Below are positions 26,542 to 35,407 of a stretch of DNA of 64,000 nt, one piece after another; within the stretch, counting starts at the first letter, position 1; each line of letters starts with the position of its first letter. This stretch comes from Ruegeria sp. HKCCD7303 (GTDB lineage: Bacteria > Pseudomonadota > Alphaproteobacteria > Rhodobacterales > Rhodobacteraceae). The notes under the pieces are model-generated. The model was given only the letters and a program-made list of their open reading frames with translations. It searched no databases and was not told the origin of the DNA. A program made the translations under genes and the position numbers. The stretch is from positions 372,001 to 436,000 of the forward strand of contig NZ_WVRE01000001.1 in the NCBI RefSeq assembly GCF_013111185.1, given 5' to 3'.

Positions 26542-28218
26542 GTGGTATTGGCCAAGGCAAAAAACATCCTGTTCATCATGTTCGACCAGCTGCGCTGGGA
26601 CTACCTGAGCTGTTACGGGCATCCACACCTGCACACCCCCAACATCGATCGCCTGGCAGCCAAAGGCGTTCGGTTTAACCGCGCTTACATACAATCCCCA
26701 ATCTGCGGTAGTTCGCGCATGTCGACCTATACCGGGCGCTATGTGCATTCGCATGGGGCGTCTTGGAACGGTATTCCGCTCAAAGTCGGCGAGATCACGA
26801 TGGGCGACCATCTGCGCAAGGCGGGAATGGACTGCTGGCTGGTCGGCAAAACTCATATGCGGGCGGACGCAGAAGGCATGGCGCGGTTGGGGCTGGAACC
26901 TGACAGCCTGATCGGTGCCCGGGTTGCCGAATGCGGCTTTGACGTATTCGAACGCGATGATGGTATGTTGCCCGAGGGTCCCGACGGGTTTTACGATCCG
27001 GACGGAGCGAAGGAGTACAACAAGTTCCTCAAGGCCAAGGGGTATGAGAGCGACAATCCCTGGCATGATTTTGCCAACTCAGGTCTGGATGAAGATGGCA
27101 ATGTTCTGTCCGGCTGGTTTTTGAAAAATGCGCCGGAACCCGCAAATATCGCCGAAGAAGACAGTGAAACGCCTTATCTGACAGGGCGCGGTATCGAGTT
27201 TATGGAAACGCATGATGGCCCGTGGTGCTGCCACCTGAGCTTTATCAAACCGCATTGGCCTTACATCGTGCCAGAACCTTATGCCTCAATGTATGGTCCA
27301 GAGCATGTTTTGCCCGTGGTACGATCCGAGGCTGAGCAGCAAAATGCGCACCCGGTGCTCAAGGCTTTCATGGACACAAAGATTGGCCAGACCTTTTCCC
27401 GACAGGATGTGCGTGAGGCGGTGATCCCAGCCTATATGGGCTTGATCAAACAAGCCGACAATCAGATGGGGCGTCTGTTTAACTGGATGGAAAAAACCGG
27501 GCGGATGGACGACACGATGATCGTTCTAACTTCGGATCACGGTGATTTTCTTGGTGATCATTGGATGGGTGAGAAGACGTTTTTTCACGATGCTTCGACC
27601 AAAATGCCCCTGATCATTTATGATCCATCGCCCGAGGCTGATGCGACACGCGGGACGGTCAGTGATGCGTTGGTCGAGTCCATCGATCTGGCTCCAACCT
27701 TTGTTGATGTGGCAGGCGGTGACGTTGCCACTCATATCCTTGAAGGTCATTCGTTGCTGCCCATCCTGCATGGGACAGCAGAAGAGGTGCCCCGGGACTT
27801 TGTCATCTGCGAATACGATTACTCAGGCTCACCGATCGCTGATATCGTGGGAGTGTCGGTTCGCGAAGCGGTGATGTTCATGGTGGCCAACAAAAAGTGG
27901 AAGCTGATCCATTGCGAAGGTGGGCACAGACCGATCCTGTTTGATCTGGAAAACGATCCTCAGGAACTGAATGATCTGGGCAACAGCGCAGAGCATGCAA
28001 ACGTGATCGCTGAAATGTATGATCACCTGTTCGCATGGGCGCGGCGACCGTCACAACGCACCACGAGGTCGGAACAGCAATTGATAGATATGCGTACCAA
28101 AAGCAGAGGCCGAGGCATTGTCTTGGGTGTGTACGACGAAAACGACGCGCCTTTGGACCTGACTGTGAAGTACCGCAATCGAAAGGCACGTCCATACAAG
28201 AGCTACCTTAAGGAATAG
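26542..28218 (+). CDS. Sulfatase-family hydrolase (alkaline phosphatase superfamily)
   Basis: About 558 residues. The sulfatase core starts with the metal-binding FIMFDQLRWD (D15). The active site SPICGSSRMSTYTGR carries C55 and R59; this Cys is converted to formylglycine in the family, although the usual C-x-(P/A)-(S/A)-R is C-G-S-S-R here. Second metal site: VLTSDHGDFLGDH. No signal peptide, so it is probably cytosolic, like phosphonate monoester hydrolases and some choline sulfatases. Start uncertain: GTG at 26542 or TTG at 26548. Whether the substrate is a sulfate ester, phosphodiester or phosphonate ester cannot be told. Confidence 0.87.
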   Translation: MVLAKAKNILFIMFDQLRWDYLSCYGHPHLHTPNIDRLAAKGVRFNRAYIQSPICGSSRMSTYTGRYVHSHGASWNGIPLKVGEITMGDHLRKAGMDCWLVGKTHMRADAEGMARLGLEPDSLIGARVAECGFDVFERDDGMLPEGPDGFYDPDGAKEYNKFLKAKGYESDNPWHDFANSGLDEDGNVLSGWFLKNAPEPANIAEEDSETPYLTGRGIEFMETHDGPWCCHLSFIKPHWPYIVPEPYASMYGPEHVLPVVRSEAEQQNAHPVLKAFMDTKIGQTFSRQDVREAVIPAYMGLIKQADNQMGRLFNWMEKTGRMDDTMIVLTSDHGDFLGDHWMGEKTFFHDASTKMPLIIYDPSPEADATRGTVSDALVESIDLAPTFVDVAGGDVATHILEGHSLLPILHGTAEEVPRDFVICEYDYSGSPIADIVGVSVREAVMFMVANKKWKLIHCEGGHRPILFDLENDPQELNDLGNSAEHANVIAEMYDHLFAWARRPSQRTTRSEQQLIDMRTKSRGRGIVLGVYDENDAPLDLTVKYRNRKARPYKSYLKE

Positions 28219-28320
28219 CGCCTCTGCGTCTATTAAATCTTTTTCACCTGCCCAAAGGTGGTTCACCCGCCGAGGGCAAGGCGATAGAAGAAGCGCACGA
28301 GCAGTAATCGGAGAAATTCT

Positions 28321-29838
28321 ATGGCCGCGCCCAAACCTGTTGTCTTGTGCATTCTCGATGGGTGGGGGCTGTCCGAAGACACCAAAGCCAACGCGCCGTA
28401 TCTTGCGAGCACCCCGACCTTTGACGCGATCATGGCCAAAGGCCCTCATGCAACGCTGATCACCCACGGACCCGATGTTGGTCTGCCCAGCGGGCAGATG
28501 GGCAATTCAGAGGTTGGCCACACCAATATCGGCGCAGGCCGCGTTGTCGCCATGGATTTGGGTCAGATCGATCTGGCTATCGAAGATGGGTCATTTTTGG
28601 AAAATGAAGCGCTGCAACAATTTATCGCCAAAGTGAAAGCCGCAGGCGGGACAGCGCATCTGATGGGACTGATCTCGGACGGGGGCGTGCATGGGCATCT
28701 GAACCATATTGTCGCCGCGGCGACTGCAATCACCGACGCGGGTGTCCCAGTTGCGCTGCACGCAGTCACCGATGGGCGGGACGTAGCACCAAAATCGGCG
28801 CTGACCTATATCGCGGAACTGGAAGAGCGCCTGCCCGAAAACGCGCACATTGTGACCGTCTGCGGACGCTATTTTGCCATGGACCGAGACAATCGCTGGG
28901 AGCGTGTCAGCGAAGCCTTTGACGCGATGATCAAAGGGCAGGGAAGGGCGGCGCAAAGCGCCCATGGTGCGGTCGATCATGCCTATAACCAGTCTGAGTC
29001 AGACGAGTTCATCACCCCGACCGTTCTTGATGGTTACACGGGCGTTCAAGACGGCGACGGGTTTTTCTGCCTCAATTTTCGAGCTGATCGGGCGCGGGAA
29101 ATCCTGCGCGCCATTGGAGAGCCGGGATTTTCTGACTTTGATACAGGGCTGCGGCCCAATCTCTCGACACTGCTGGGCATGGTCGAATATTCGGACGGCC
29201 ACAACGCCTATATGACCACGGTTTTTCCCAAACGGGCCATCGCGAATACTCTGGGTGAATGGGTGGCCAAACAGGGGTTGCGCCAGTTCCGGTTGGCCGA
29301 AACCGAGAAATACCCGCATGTAACCTTCTTCCTGAACGGCGGCAAAGAGACGCCTGAGCAGGGTGAAGATCGTTTTATGCCTAAATCGCCAAAGGTTGCG
29401 ACTTATGATCTGCAACCCGAAATGTCGGCGGCCGAGGTCACGGCTAAATTTGTTGAGGCTATCGAAGACGGATATGACCTGATTGTCACGAACTATGCCA
29501 ATCCTGACATGGTGGGCCATACCGGTGATCTGAAGGCGGCGATCAAAGCGTGTGAGGCTGTGGATCAAGGTCTGGCACAAGTTGTTGCTGCACTGGAAAA
29601 GGCCGGCGGTGCGATGATTGTCACCGCAGATCATGGCAATTGCGAAATGATGCTTGATCCCGAGACGGGTGGTCCGCATACCGCCCACACACTGAACCCG
29701 GTGCCGGTGGCGCTGGTCGGTGGGCCTGAAGGGGCGCAATTACGGCAGGGGCGTTTGTCGGATCTGGCCCCAACCTTGCTTGAGTTGATGGGCGTGCCAA
29801 AACCACCAGAGATGACCGGAGAAAGCCTTTTGTCATGA
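28321..29838 (+). CDS. gpmI: 2,3-bisphosphoglycerate-independent phosphoglycerate mutase
   Basis: Interconverts 3- and 2-phosphoglycerate in glycolysis/gluconeogenesis; cytosolic, manganese-dependent. 505 residues, full length. Metal ligand D13 is in LDGWGLS and the phosphorylated serine S63 in MGNSEVGHTNIGAGR; later metal motifs VTNYANPDMVGHTGD and TADHGNCEMM are intact. The stop overlaps the next gene by four bases (ATGA). Confidence 0.97.
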   Translation: MAAPKPVVLCILDGWGLSEDTKANAPYLASTPTFDAIMAKGPHATLITHGPDVGLPSGQMGNSEVGHTNIGAGRVVAMDLGQIDLAIEDGSFLENEALQQFIAKVKAAGGTAHLMGLISDGGVHGHLNHIVAAATAITDAGVPVALHAVTDGRDVAPKSALTYIAELEERLPENAHIVTVCGRYFAMDRDNRWERVSEAFDAMIKGQGRAAQSAHGAVDHAYNQSESDEFITPTVLDGYTGVQDGDGFFCLNFRADRAREILRAIGEPGFSDFDTGLRPNLSTLLGMVEYSDGHNAYMTTVFPKRAIANTLGEWVAKQGLRQFRLAETEKYPHVTFFLNGGKETPEQGEDRFMPKSPKVATYDLQPEMSAAEVTAKFVEAIEDGYDLIVTNYANPDMVGHTGDLKAAIKACEAVDQGLAQVVAALEKAGGAMIVTADHGNCEMMLDPETGGPHTAHTLNPVPVALVGGPEGAQLRQGRLSDLAPTLLELMGVPKPPEMTGESLLS

Positions 29839-30965
29839 AACTGGCGACCCTTGCGGCTTTCCTGATTTCAGCCGTTCCGGCGCTGGCCCAGTCGGATTCA
29901 TCGCTCGCGGCATTGAAAGCCGCAGAGATGTTGGAGGACGCCTCAATCTCGCTAAGCGAGGCTGACGGTGCCCGAGACCGCGTACGTGCGCTTACCCAAA
30001 CGATCCAAGCCTATGAAGCGGGGTTGAGCGCGATGCGGGAAGGGCTGCGCCAGGCCGCAACCCGCGAGGCGCAGCTGAGCGCCGAGTTGCAGGCGCGCGA
30101 AAAGGACGTCCGGCAGTTGATCGGCGTTTTGCAAACCATTGAAACAACGGCGCCTCCGGTTTTGATGTTGCATCCATCCGGCCCATTGGGCGCGGCGCGG
30201 GCCGGTATGATGCTGTCCGAGGTCACTCCGGGCTTGAACGCCAAAGCGCAGGCTCTGGCAGATGATCTGAACGAGGTACAGACACTGCGCCTGCTGCAAC
30301 AAAGCGCGTCGGAAACCCTGACTGAGGGTCTTAGCGGCGTTCAGGATGCACGCGCGCGCCTGAGCGAAGCCATCGCCGATCGCACAGATCTGCCCAGACG
30401 ATTTGTCGAGGACCCAGTGCGCACGGCCATTCTGATTTCCTCGACCGAAACGCTGGACGGGTTTGCAAGTGGACTATCTGAAATCTCGGAAGGCGAGATC
30501 ATTGAAACTGATGCGGATGTTTCGGGTCAGAAAGGGCAGATTTCTTTGCCGGTCCAGGGCGTCTTGTTGCACAAAGCTGGCGAAACGGACGCTGCGGGGG
30601 TGACACGCGCCGGTTTGGTGCTTGGAACACGTCCGCGTACGCTGGTTACTTCGCCCACGGCGGCCACGATCCGTTATCGAGGTCCCTTATTGGATCTGGG
30701 GAATCTGGTCATTCTCGAACCGCAACCGGGGCTGCTTTTTGTGTTTTCCGGGTTGCAAGAGGTCTATGGCCACCCCGGTCAGGTGATCCCCGAGGGCACT
30801 CCGGTGGGCTTGATGCCCGGTGAAACGCCCGAAATTGGCGCAATATTGTCAACAAGCGGTGATGGCACTGGAACTGATCGCTCAGAAACGCTCTATATAG
30901 AGGTAAGAGAAGATAACAGCCCCGTGGACCCGGAAACATGGTTCCGGACCGACAAGGATGGATAA
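29835..30965 (+). CDS. EnvC-like murein hydrolase activator, degenerate LytM domain
   Basis: Periplasmic protein, 376 residues: signal peptide (LATLAAFLISAVPALAQ), a long coiled coil (about 40-200), and a C-terminal M23/LytM domain (VTSPTAATIRYRGPLLDLGN, then VYGHPGQVIPEGTPVGLMPG and LYIEVRED). The zinc-binding histidines of active M23 peptidases are missing (the usual HG...YGHL region reads EPQPGLLFVFSGL), as in EnvC, which activates amidases without catalysis. The gene order gpmI-envC-ctpA recurs in alphaproteobacteria, to my recollection. Start overlaps the gpmI stop. Confidence 0.88.
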   Translation: MKLATLAAFLISAVPALAQSDSSLAALKAAEMLEDASISLSEADGARDRVRALTQTIQAYEAGLSAMREGLRQAATREAQLSAELQAREKDVRQLIGVLQTIETTAPPVLMLHPSGPLGAARAGMMLSEVTPGLNAKAQALADDLNEVQTLRLLQQSASETLTEGLSGVQDARARLSEAIADRTDLPRRFVEDPVRTAILISSTETLDGFASGLSEISEGEIIETDADVSGQKGQISLPVQGVLLHKAGETDAAGVTRAGLVLGTRPRTLVTSPTAATIRYRGPLLDLGNLVILEPQPGLLFVFSGLQEVYGHPGQVIPEGTPVGLMPGETPEIGAILSTSGDGTGTDRSETLYIEVREDNSPVDPETWFRTDKDG

Positions 30966-30971
30966 ACGAGT

Positions 30972-32312
30972 ATGAAGAGATTTGTGATGGCCGGTCTGGC
31001 CGGAACTGTGGCAGGAATTCTTGCAACGACCCAGATAGCGGGACCACTGCTGGCGCAGGAGGCCGAAAACAAGGCCAGCGTCTATGAGCAACTGGATCTG
31101 TTTGGCGACATTTTTGAGCGCATCCGCGCGCAATATGTTGAAGAGGTCGAACCCGAAGAGCTGATCGAGGCAGCCATTGATGGCATGTTGACCTCGCTTG
31201 ATCCGCATTCCAGCTATCTTTCGCCCGACGATGCCGAACAGATGCGCGTGCAGACCCGGGGTGAGTTCGGCGGGCTTGGTATCGAAGTCACGCAGGAAGA
31301 CGGTTTTGTCAAAGTCGTATCGCCGATTGACGACACCCCTGCCGATGCGGCTGGAATTGAAGCCGGGGACTTTATCACTCATGTAGATGGCGAAAGCATT
31401 CTGGGCCTTACGCTGGATAAGGCTGTTGACCTGATGCGTGGCCCGGTGGGTTCCGAGATTGTGATCACCGTCGTTCGCGAAGGTGAGCCGGATCCTTTCG
31501 ACGTCACGATCATCCGGGACACGATCAAACTGACGGCTGTTCGTGCGCGCACCGAAGGCACCAGCGTTGTTCTGCGAGTTACCACGTTCAACGACCAGAC
31601 CTTCCCGAACCTTAAAGAAGGTTTGCAGGAACAGATCGAGGAAGCCGGTGGCATCGATAAGGTCAATGGATTTGTCTTGGACCTGCGCAACAATCCGGGC
31701 GGCTTGCTGACGCAGGCGATCAAAGTCTCGGATGCGTTCCTGAACGAAGGCGAAATCGTTTCGACCCGCGGCCGTGATCCGGAAGAGGGAGAGCGCTTTA
31801 ATGCTTCGCCCGGCGATCTGGCTGAAGGCAAACCAATCGTTGTTCTGATCAATGGTGGTTCGGCATCGGCGTCCGAAATTGTGGCCGGTGCATTGCAGGA
31901 TCACCGCCGTGCGATTGTGGTCGGCACGAAAAGCTTCGGGAAGGGCTCCGTGCAAACGGTTATGCCTCTGCGAGGTGACGGGGCCATGCGTCTGACCACG
32001 TCACGCTATTACACACCGTCGGGTCGTTCTATTCAGGCCCTTGGTGTCAGCCCTGATATTATCGTGGAACAGCCAAGGCCGCAGCCCGAGACTGAAGAGG
32101 AAGAGGATAGCCGCTTTACCCGATCAGAGGCCGAGCTGCGTGGCAGCCTGGACAATGACAGCCTCAGCGAAGATGAAATTCGCCAGATTGAAGAAGACCG
32201 TGCCAAAGCCGAAGCCACGGCTGAACTGCGGGAAGAGGATTATCAGTTGGCATATGCCATCGACATCCTCAAAGGCCTTTCGGCGTTTAACCCCGACGGG
32301 CCGTCTCAATAA
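30972..32312 (+). CDS. ctpA: S41 family C-terminal processing peptidase
   Basis: Periplasmic carboxyl-terminal processing protease, 446 residues. Signal peptide to about residue 28, PDZ domain around 95-175 (EFGGLGIEVTQ, then AGIEAGDFITHVDG), and S41 catalytic domain with the SASAS serine motif at 297-301 and lysine K324 in KSFGKGSVQ. An acidic, charged tail follows residue 355. In other bacteria such enzymes trim or degrade cell-wall hydrolases and work with adaptors; the upstream EnvC-like gene fits. Ends before a hairpin terminator. Confidence 0.95.
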   Translation: MKRFVMAGLAGTVAGILATTQIAGPLLAQEAENKASVYEQLDLFGDIFERIRAQYVEEVEPEELIEAAIDGMLTSLDPHSSYLSPDDAEQMRVQTRGEFGGLGIEVTQEDGFVKVVSPIDDTPADAAGIEAGDFITHVDGESILGLTLDKAVDLMRGPVGSEIVITVVREGEPDPFDVTIIRDTIKLTAVRARTEGTSVVLRVTTFNDQTFPNLKEGLQEQIEEAGGIDKVNGFVLDLRNNPGGLLTQAIKVSDAFLNEGEIVSTRGRDPEEGERFNASPGDLAEGKPIVVLINGGSASASEIVAGALQDHRRAIVVGTKSFGKGSVQTVMPLRGDGAMRLTTSRYYTPSGRSIQALGVSPDIIVEQPRPQPETEEEEDSRFTRSEAELRGSLDNDSLSEDEIRQIEEDRAKAEATAELREEDYQLAYAIDILKGLSAFNPDGPSQ

Positions 32313-32315
32313 CAA

Positions 32316-32348
32316 AACGGGGCCGCGGCGAACACGGCCCATTTTCTT
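32316..32348 (+). terminator. Terminator after ctpA
   Basis: GGGCCG (32320-32325) and CGGCCC (32335-32340) form a stem with a 9-base loop, followed by ATTTTCTTT. The position right after the ctpA stop fits a rho-independent terminator with a modest T-tract. Confidence 0.7.
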
Positions 32349-32423
32349 TGTGCAAACGTCACTGATAGAATTCGGGTTCAGAGGTCGCTGGCGGGGCGCG
32401 TTTCAACTGTATGTGAAATCGGG

Positions 32424-33950
32424 CTAACCTTCGATCTTGTGTAGCTTTTTTTCATCCAGCAGAAGCGCCAGGACGATACCCACCGATACGGACACGGTCG
32501 AAAAGACAAACGCCATGCTCATACCGCTGTTGAAAGCAGCGGACAGGGCGAAATGAACCTTTTCCAGGTCAGCTTCGCTCAGATGGCCGATCACCGCCTG
32601 GGCCGAAGGTGTATCCAGTGTACCGCCATTGATCGCCTTCAGGTCCGACCCGTTCAACTTGATCCCTGCCGCGGTCAAACCTTCACGCAATTTGGATAGG
32701 CTTACGACATACATGATGGCGGTGGCGCAAGCGACGGAAATGGCACCATACACCAGATGCGTCATGAAACTCAGCCCACCGACAAGGCCAGCGCGTTCGG
32801 GTTTGACTGCGCAGACGGCGGCCGTTCCGGATGGCCCGACCGTCAGTGTCGCGCCCAGCCCGATCATTGCCATACCGGGCAAAATGCGAAAATACCCTAA
32901 ATCGCTTGGCATTACGACAATTGTCGCGGCCCCGATTGTGGCGATAATATAACCCCAGAACAAAAGTCGCTTGGGTCCGAAATCATTATACAACGTGCCC
33001 GAGACAATCGATCCCACAGCCAGAAGCACCGTGAGCGGCGCCAGTCCCAGAGCGGACTCAAAGGCCGACCAGCCCAGAACCTTTTGCATGTATTGAGGGA
33101 AGTAGAGCAGCCCGACGAACGCGGCAGAGACGTTAAACATATTCAGGCCAAGCGTGATCCTGAATTGGCGGTTCTGCATCATTTGAGGCAAAAGCAGCGG
33201 TTCTGTGACACGTTTTTCTATCCTTGGGAACAAAATGAACAGCACCGCGCTGATGAAAAACAGCATTAACAGCGGAACTGATGTCCATCCCCAATCCGCA
33301 CCAACATCCAGCGCGTAAAGCAAAAACAGAACGGCAAACGCCAAGAGACCCATGCCAGCGAGATCGAGATGTTCGTCCTTTTTGTGCTGCGTCTCGCGTT
33401 CCATCAGGATTAGGGCGGTGGCCATCGAAATACATGAGAAAACGACATTGGCTAGGAAGAAATATCTCCATTCTCCCAGATTTACGGCCAGTCCGCTGAT
33501 CATAGGCCCAAACACATTGCCGGTGGTCACACCCGCCAGGATCAGGCCCATAACAAGGGCCCGGTGTTCTGGTCTGGACACTTTGGTCGCGCCAAAGGCC
33601 AGTGTACAGGGCCAAACACATCCTGCGCCAATTCCCTGCAGGGCACGGGCAAGAACCAGAAAATCAAGGCTAGGCGCGACAAAGCACATGATTGAAGCGA
33701 AGAGAAAAATGCACAGTCCGATGATCATCATCTTACGATGGCCATACATGTCACCCAGTCGCCCGCCCGCAACCATAGTCATGGCAAAAAACAGGGCGTA
33801 AATGTTCAGAACCCATTGAGTGCTGGTGATGTCTGCATCAAAACTGTTTTCGATTGCAGGCACCAGCATCAGAGCACCGGTAAAATCGATGCCGATCCCA
33901 AATCCTGTCACCATTAATGCGATGACTTTAACAATGCTGCTGCGGTCCAT
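32424..33950 (-). CDS. MFS transporter, DHA2 (EmrB/QacA) type
   Basis: Inner-membrane proton-driven exporter, 508 residues with about 14 hydrophobic segments. Family motifs: STQWVLNIYALFFAMTMVAG in helix 2 and GRLGDMYGHRKMMIIG in the 2-3 loop, then ALQGIGAGCVWP. DHA2 members export drugs and amphiphiles; no adaptor gene is next to it and the substrate is unknown. Convergent with ctpA. Confidence 0.9.
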   Translation of the reverse strand: MDRSSIVKVIALMVTGFGIGIDFTGALMLVPAIENSFDADITSTQWVLNIYALFFAMTMVAGGRLGDMYGHRKMMIIGLCIFLFASIMCFVAPSLDFLVLARALQGIGAGCVWPCTLAFGATKVSRPEHRALVMGLILAGVTTGNVFGPMISGLAVNLGEWRYFFLANVVFSCISMATALILMERETQHKKDEHLDLAGMGLLAFAVLFLLYALDVGADWGWTSVPLLMLFFISAVLFILFPRIEKRVTEPLLLPQMMQNRQFRITLGLNMFNVSAAFVGLLYFPQYMQKVLGWSAFESALGLAPLTVLLAVGSIVSGTLYNDFGPKRLLFWGYIIATIGAATIVVMPSDLGYFRILPGMAMIGLGATLTVGPSGTAAVCAVKPERAGLVGGLSFMTHLVYGAISVACATAIMYVVSLSKLREGLTAAGIKLNGSDLKAINGGTLDTPSAQAVIGHLSEADLEKVHFALSAAFNSGMSMAFVFSTVSVSVGIVLALLLDEKKLHKIEG

Positions 33951-34027
33951 GTCGGGCGCGATCCACTTTGAATGCGACCATGATGCACGGAAAATAGCTG
34001 AAAAGATAGTTTGGGAGCCTTAACGCC

Positions 34028-34387
34028 TCAGTCGTCGTCGTGGTGCACCCGACGGAACGCTCTTTTCAGCATGTCCAGTTCCGCGCGAAGCAACGCAACC
34101 TCGGCGCGAAGGTCATCCGCAGCAGGGGTACCGGCGATAATAGTAAAGTCACCTAGTTTTTCAGTCGTTGCAGCATCCGAGATGACAAAGCTATGAACCC
34201 CTTCGGACAGGGCTGACCGGGGTACCTCGATACTGAGATCCCAGCCATTTTCCGCCGGCGAAAGACTGGCAGAGTTCAGCGGTTCACCAAGGTATTGAAC
34301 CTCAATTGCCGGTTCCTGGTCGATCCCCATATGGGCTTGCCAAACCCCGTTTTCGAACCGGATGAAAGTCAGTTTTGATTGCGTCAT
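34028..34387 (-). CDS. Hypothetical protein, linked to the upstream gene
   Basis: About 119 residues: a predicted beta-rich N-terminal part (LTFIRFENGVWQAHMG, then GWDLSIEVPRSALSEGVHSF) and a C-terminal amphipathic helix (ADDLRAEVALLRAELDMLKR) with a heptad pattern, ending in HHDDD. A GTG at 34402 would overlap the upstream stop as GTGA and is an alternative start. No function recognised; it probably acts with the upstream-encoded protein. Confidence 0.7.
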   Translation of the reverse strand: MTQSKLTFIRFENGVWQAHMGIDQEPAIEVQYLGEPLNSASLSPAENGWDLSIEVPRSALSEGVHSFVISDAATTEKLGDFTIIAGTPAADDLRAEVALLRAELDMLKRAFRRVHHDDD

Positions 34388-34398
34388 GTCCGGTCGTC

Positions 34399-35160
34399 TC
34401 ACAAATCGGCACGATGGAAGCGGCAGAACGTCAGGTCCCGCACAACCATCCGGTTCATTTTTGGGGTCTCAAAGATCAAATCAACCCAGATCTTTTCGAT
34501 CCGACGCTCGTTCAGGGGCAGATGAGCCAGGTCGAAATCTACGGCTTTTTGGGACTCTGAAGGGCATAATTCCCGTAGCACCTGCTCAGAATTGGGGCCG
34601 TGCTGAATATTGAGGCGGGCGAACATGCCAGAGGGTTTTTCGCAATTGATCACACTCTCCATTCGTATCAGATGCTCGCGAGAAAGGTCCTGTATTGCGT
34701 CCTCTGGCAGATCGACGGACACCGAAAGGAACGAGCCTTCAAAACTGAAGACTTCAACAGCCAGACTAAACGGGGCTAAATCGCGTGCATCGCGATTTCG
34801 AATTTGCCGTACGGCAATCTCGGATAGAGGGCAGTCATGAAACAGGCTGACCTGCGCATCAAGGGATGATTTGCGTGGGGCTGAGGCTATGCCGGTTTGC
34901 GCCAAAGGGCCACGCCACAAATCCGGCCTGCAGCTCCAGTCGGTGCCGACAGGCTTTGGAAACTGCCTGGATCCGATCTTGGGACGGATCAGACGGGAAT
35001 CGGCCACTTGAATCAACTGATCGAGTTGGCCGCGCAGTACACGCGCCTGATCACGTTGTATTTTCAAGTCTGCTTGACCGACATCCTGCGCGTTTTGCAC
35101 CGCCCGCCGCCAACGGTCCAGTGCCTTGCGATGAAAATAACGATCCAGAATTCTGCCCAT
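34399..35160 (-). CDS. Hypothetical protein, Rhodobacteraceae family (possibly DUF6478)
   Basis: 253 residues starting with MGRILDRYFHRKALDRWRRA; the layout resembles what I recall as the DUF6478 family of Rhodobacteraceae, which I could not check. Sequence blocks DLAPFSLAVEVFSFEGSFLS and MFARLNIQHGPNSEQVLREL suggest a beta-sandwich-like, non-enzymatic domain. No signal peptide or membrane segment. Overlaps or abuts the downstream hypothetical gene, so the two are co-translated. Confidence 0.75.
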   Translation of the reverse strand: MGRILDRYFHRKALDRWRRAVQNAQDVGQADLKIQRDQARVLRGQLDQLIQVADSRLIRPKIGSRQFPKPVGTDWSCRPDLWRGPLAQTGIASAPRKSSLDAQVSLFHDCPLSEIAVRQIRNRDARDLAPFSLAVEVFSFEGSFLSVSVDLPEDAIQDLSREHLIRMESVINCEKPSGMFARLNIQHGPNSEQVLRELCPSESQKAVDFDLAHLPLNERRIEKIWVDLIFETPKMNRMVVRDLTFCRFHRADL

Positions 35161-35407
35161 GGCCTCGTCGTCCGATACACAGCCTCTTTAGTCAAGATGG
35201 TGCAAGCAACAAACCGCAATAACGAAATCGCGATCTTCATGCCGTGTTTTTCAGTTGGGTCAGGCGCAAATTTGGGTTAGGCGCCAACGAATGGCGCGCG
35301 CCCGTCTTGCCTTGCAATGGGCATAGTCACGGCGTACCGTCAGGCCCTGCAACATGGGTCACCCAGTTTTAGCCACACATCCGTTTAGCTATCTATAAGG
35401 CCGTGAA

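Noticed and set aside
30882-31955. 357-codon minus frame opposite ctpA
   Set aside because: Antisense to a well-conserved peptidase; long antisense frames arise from codon bias.
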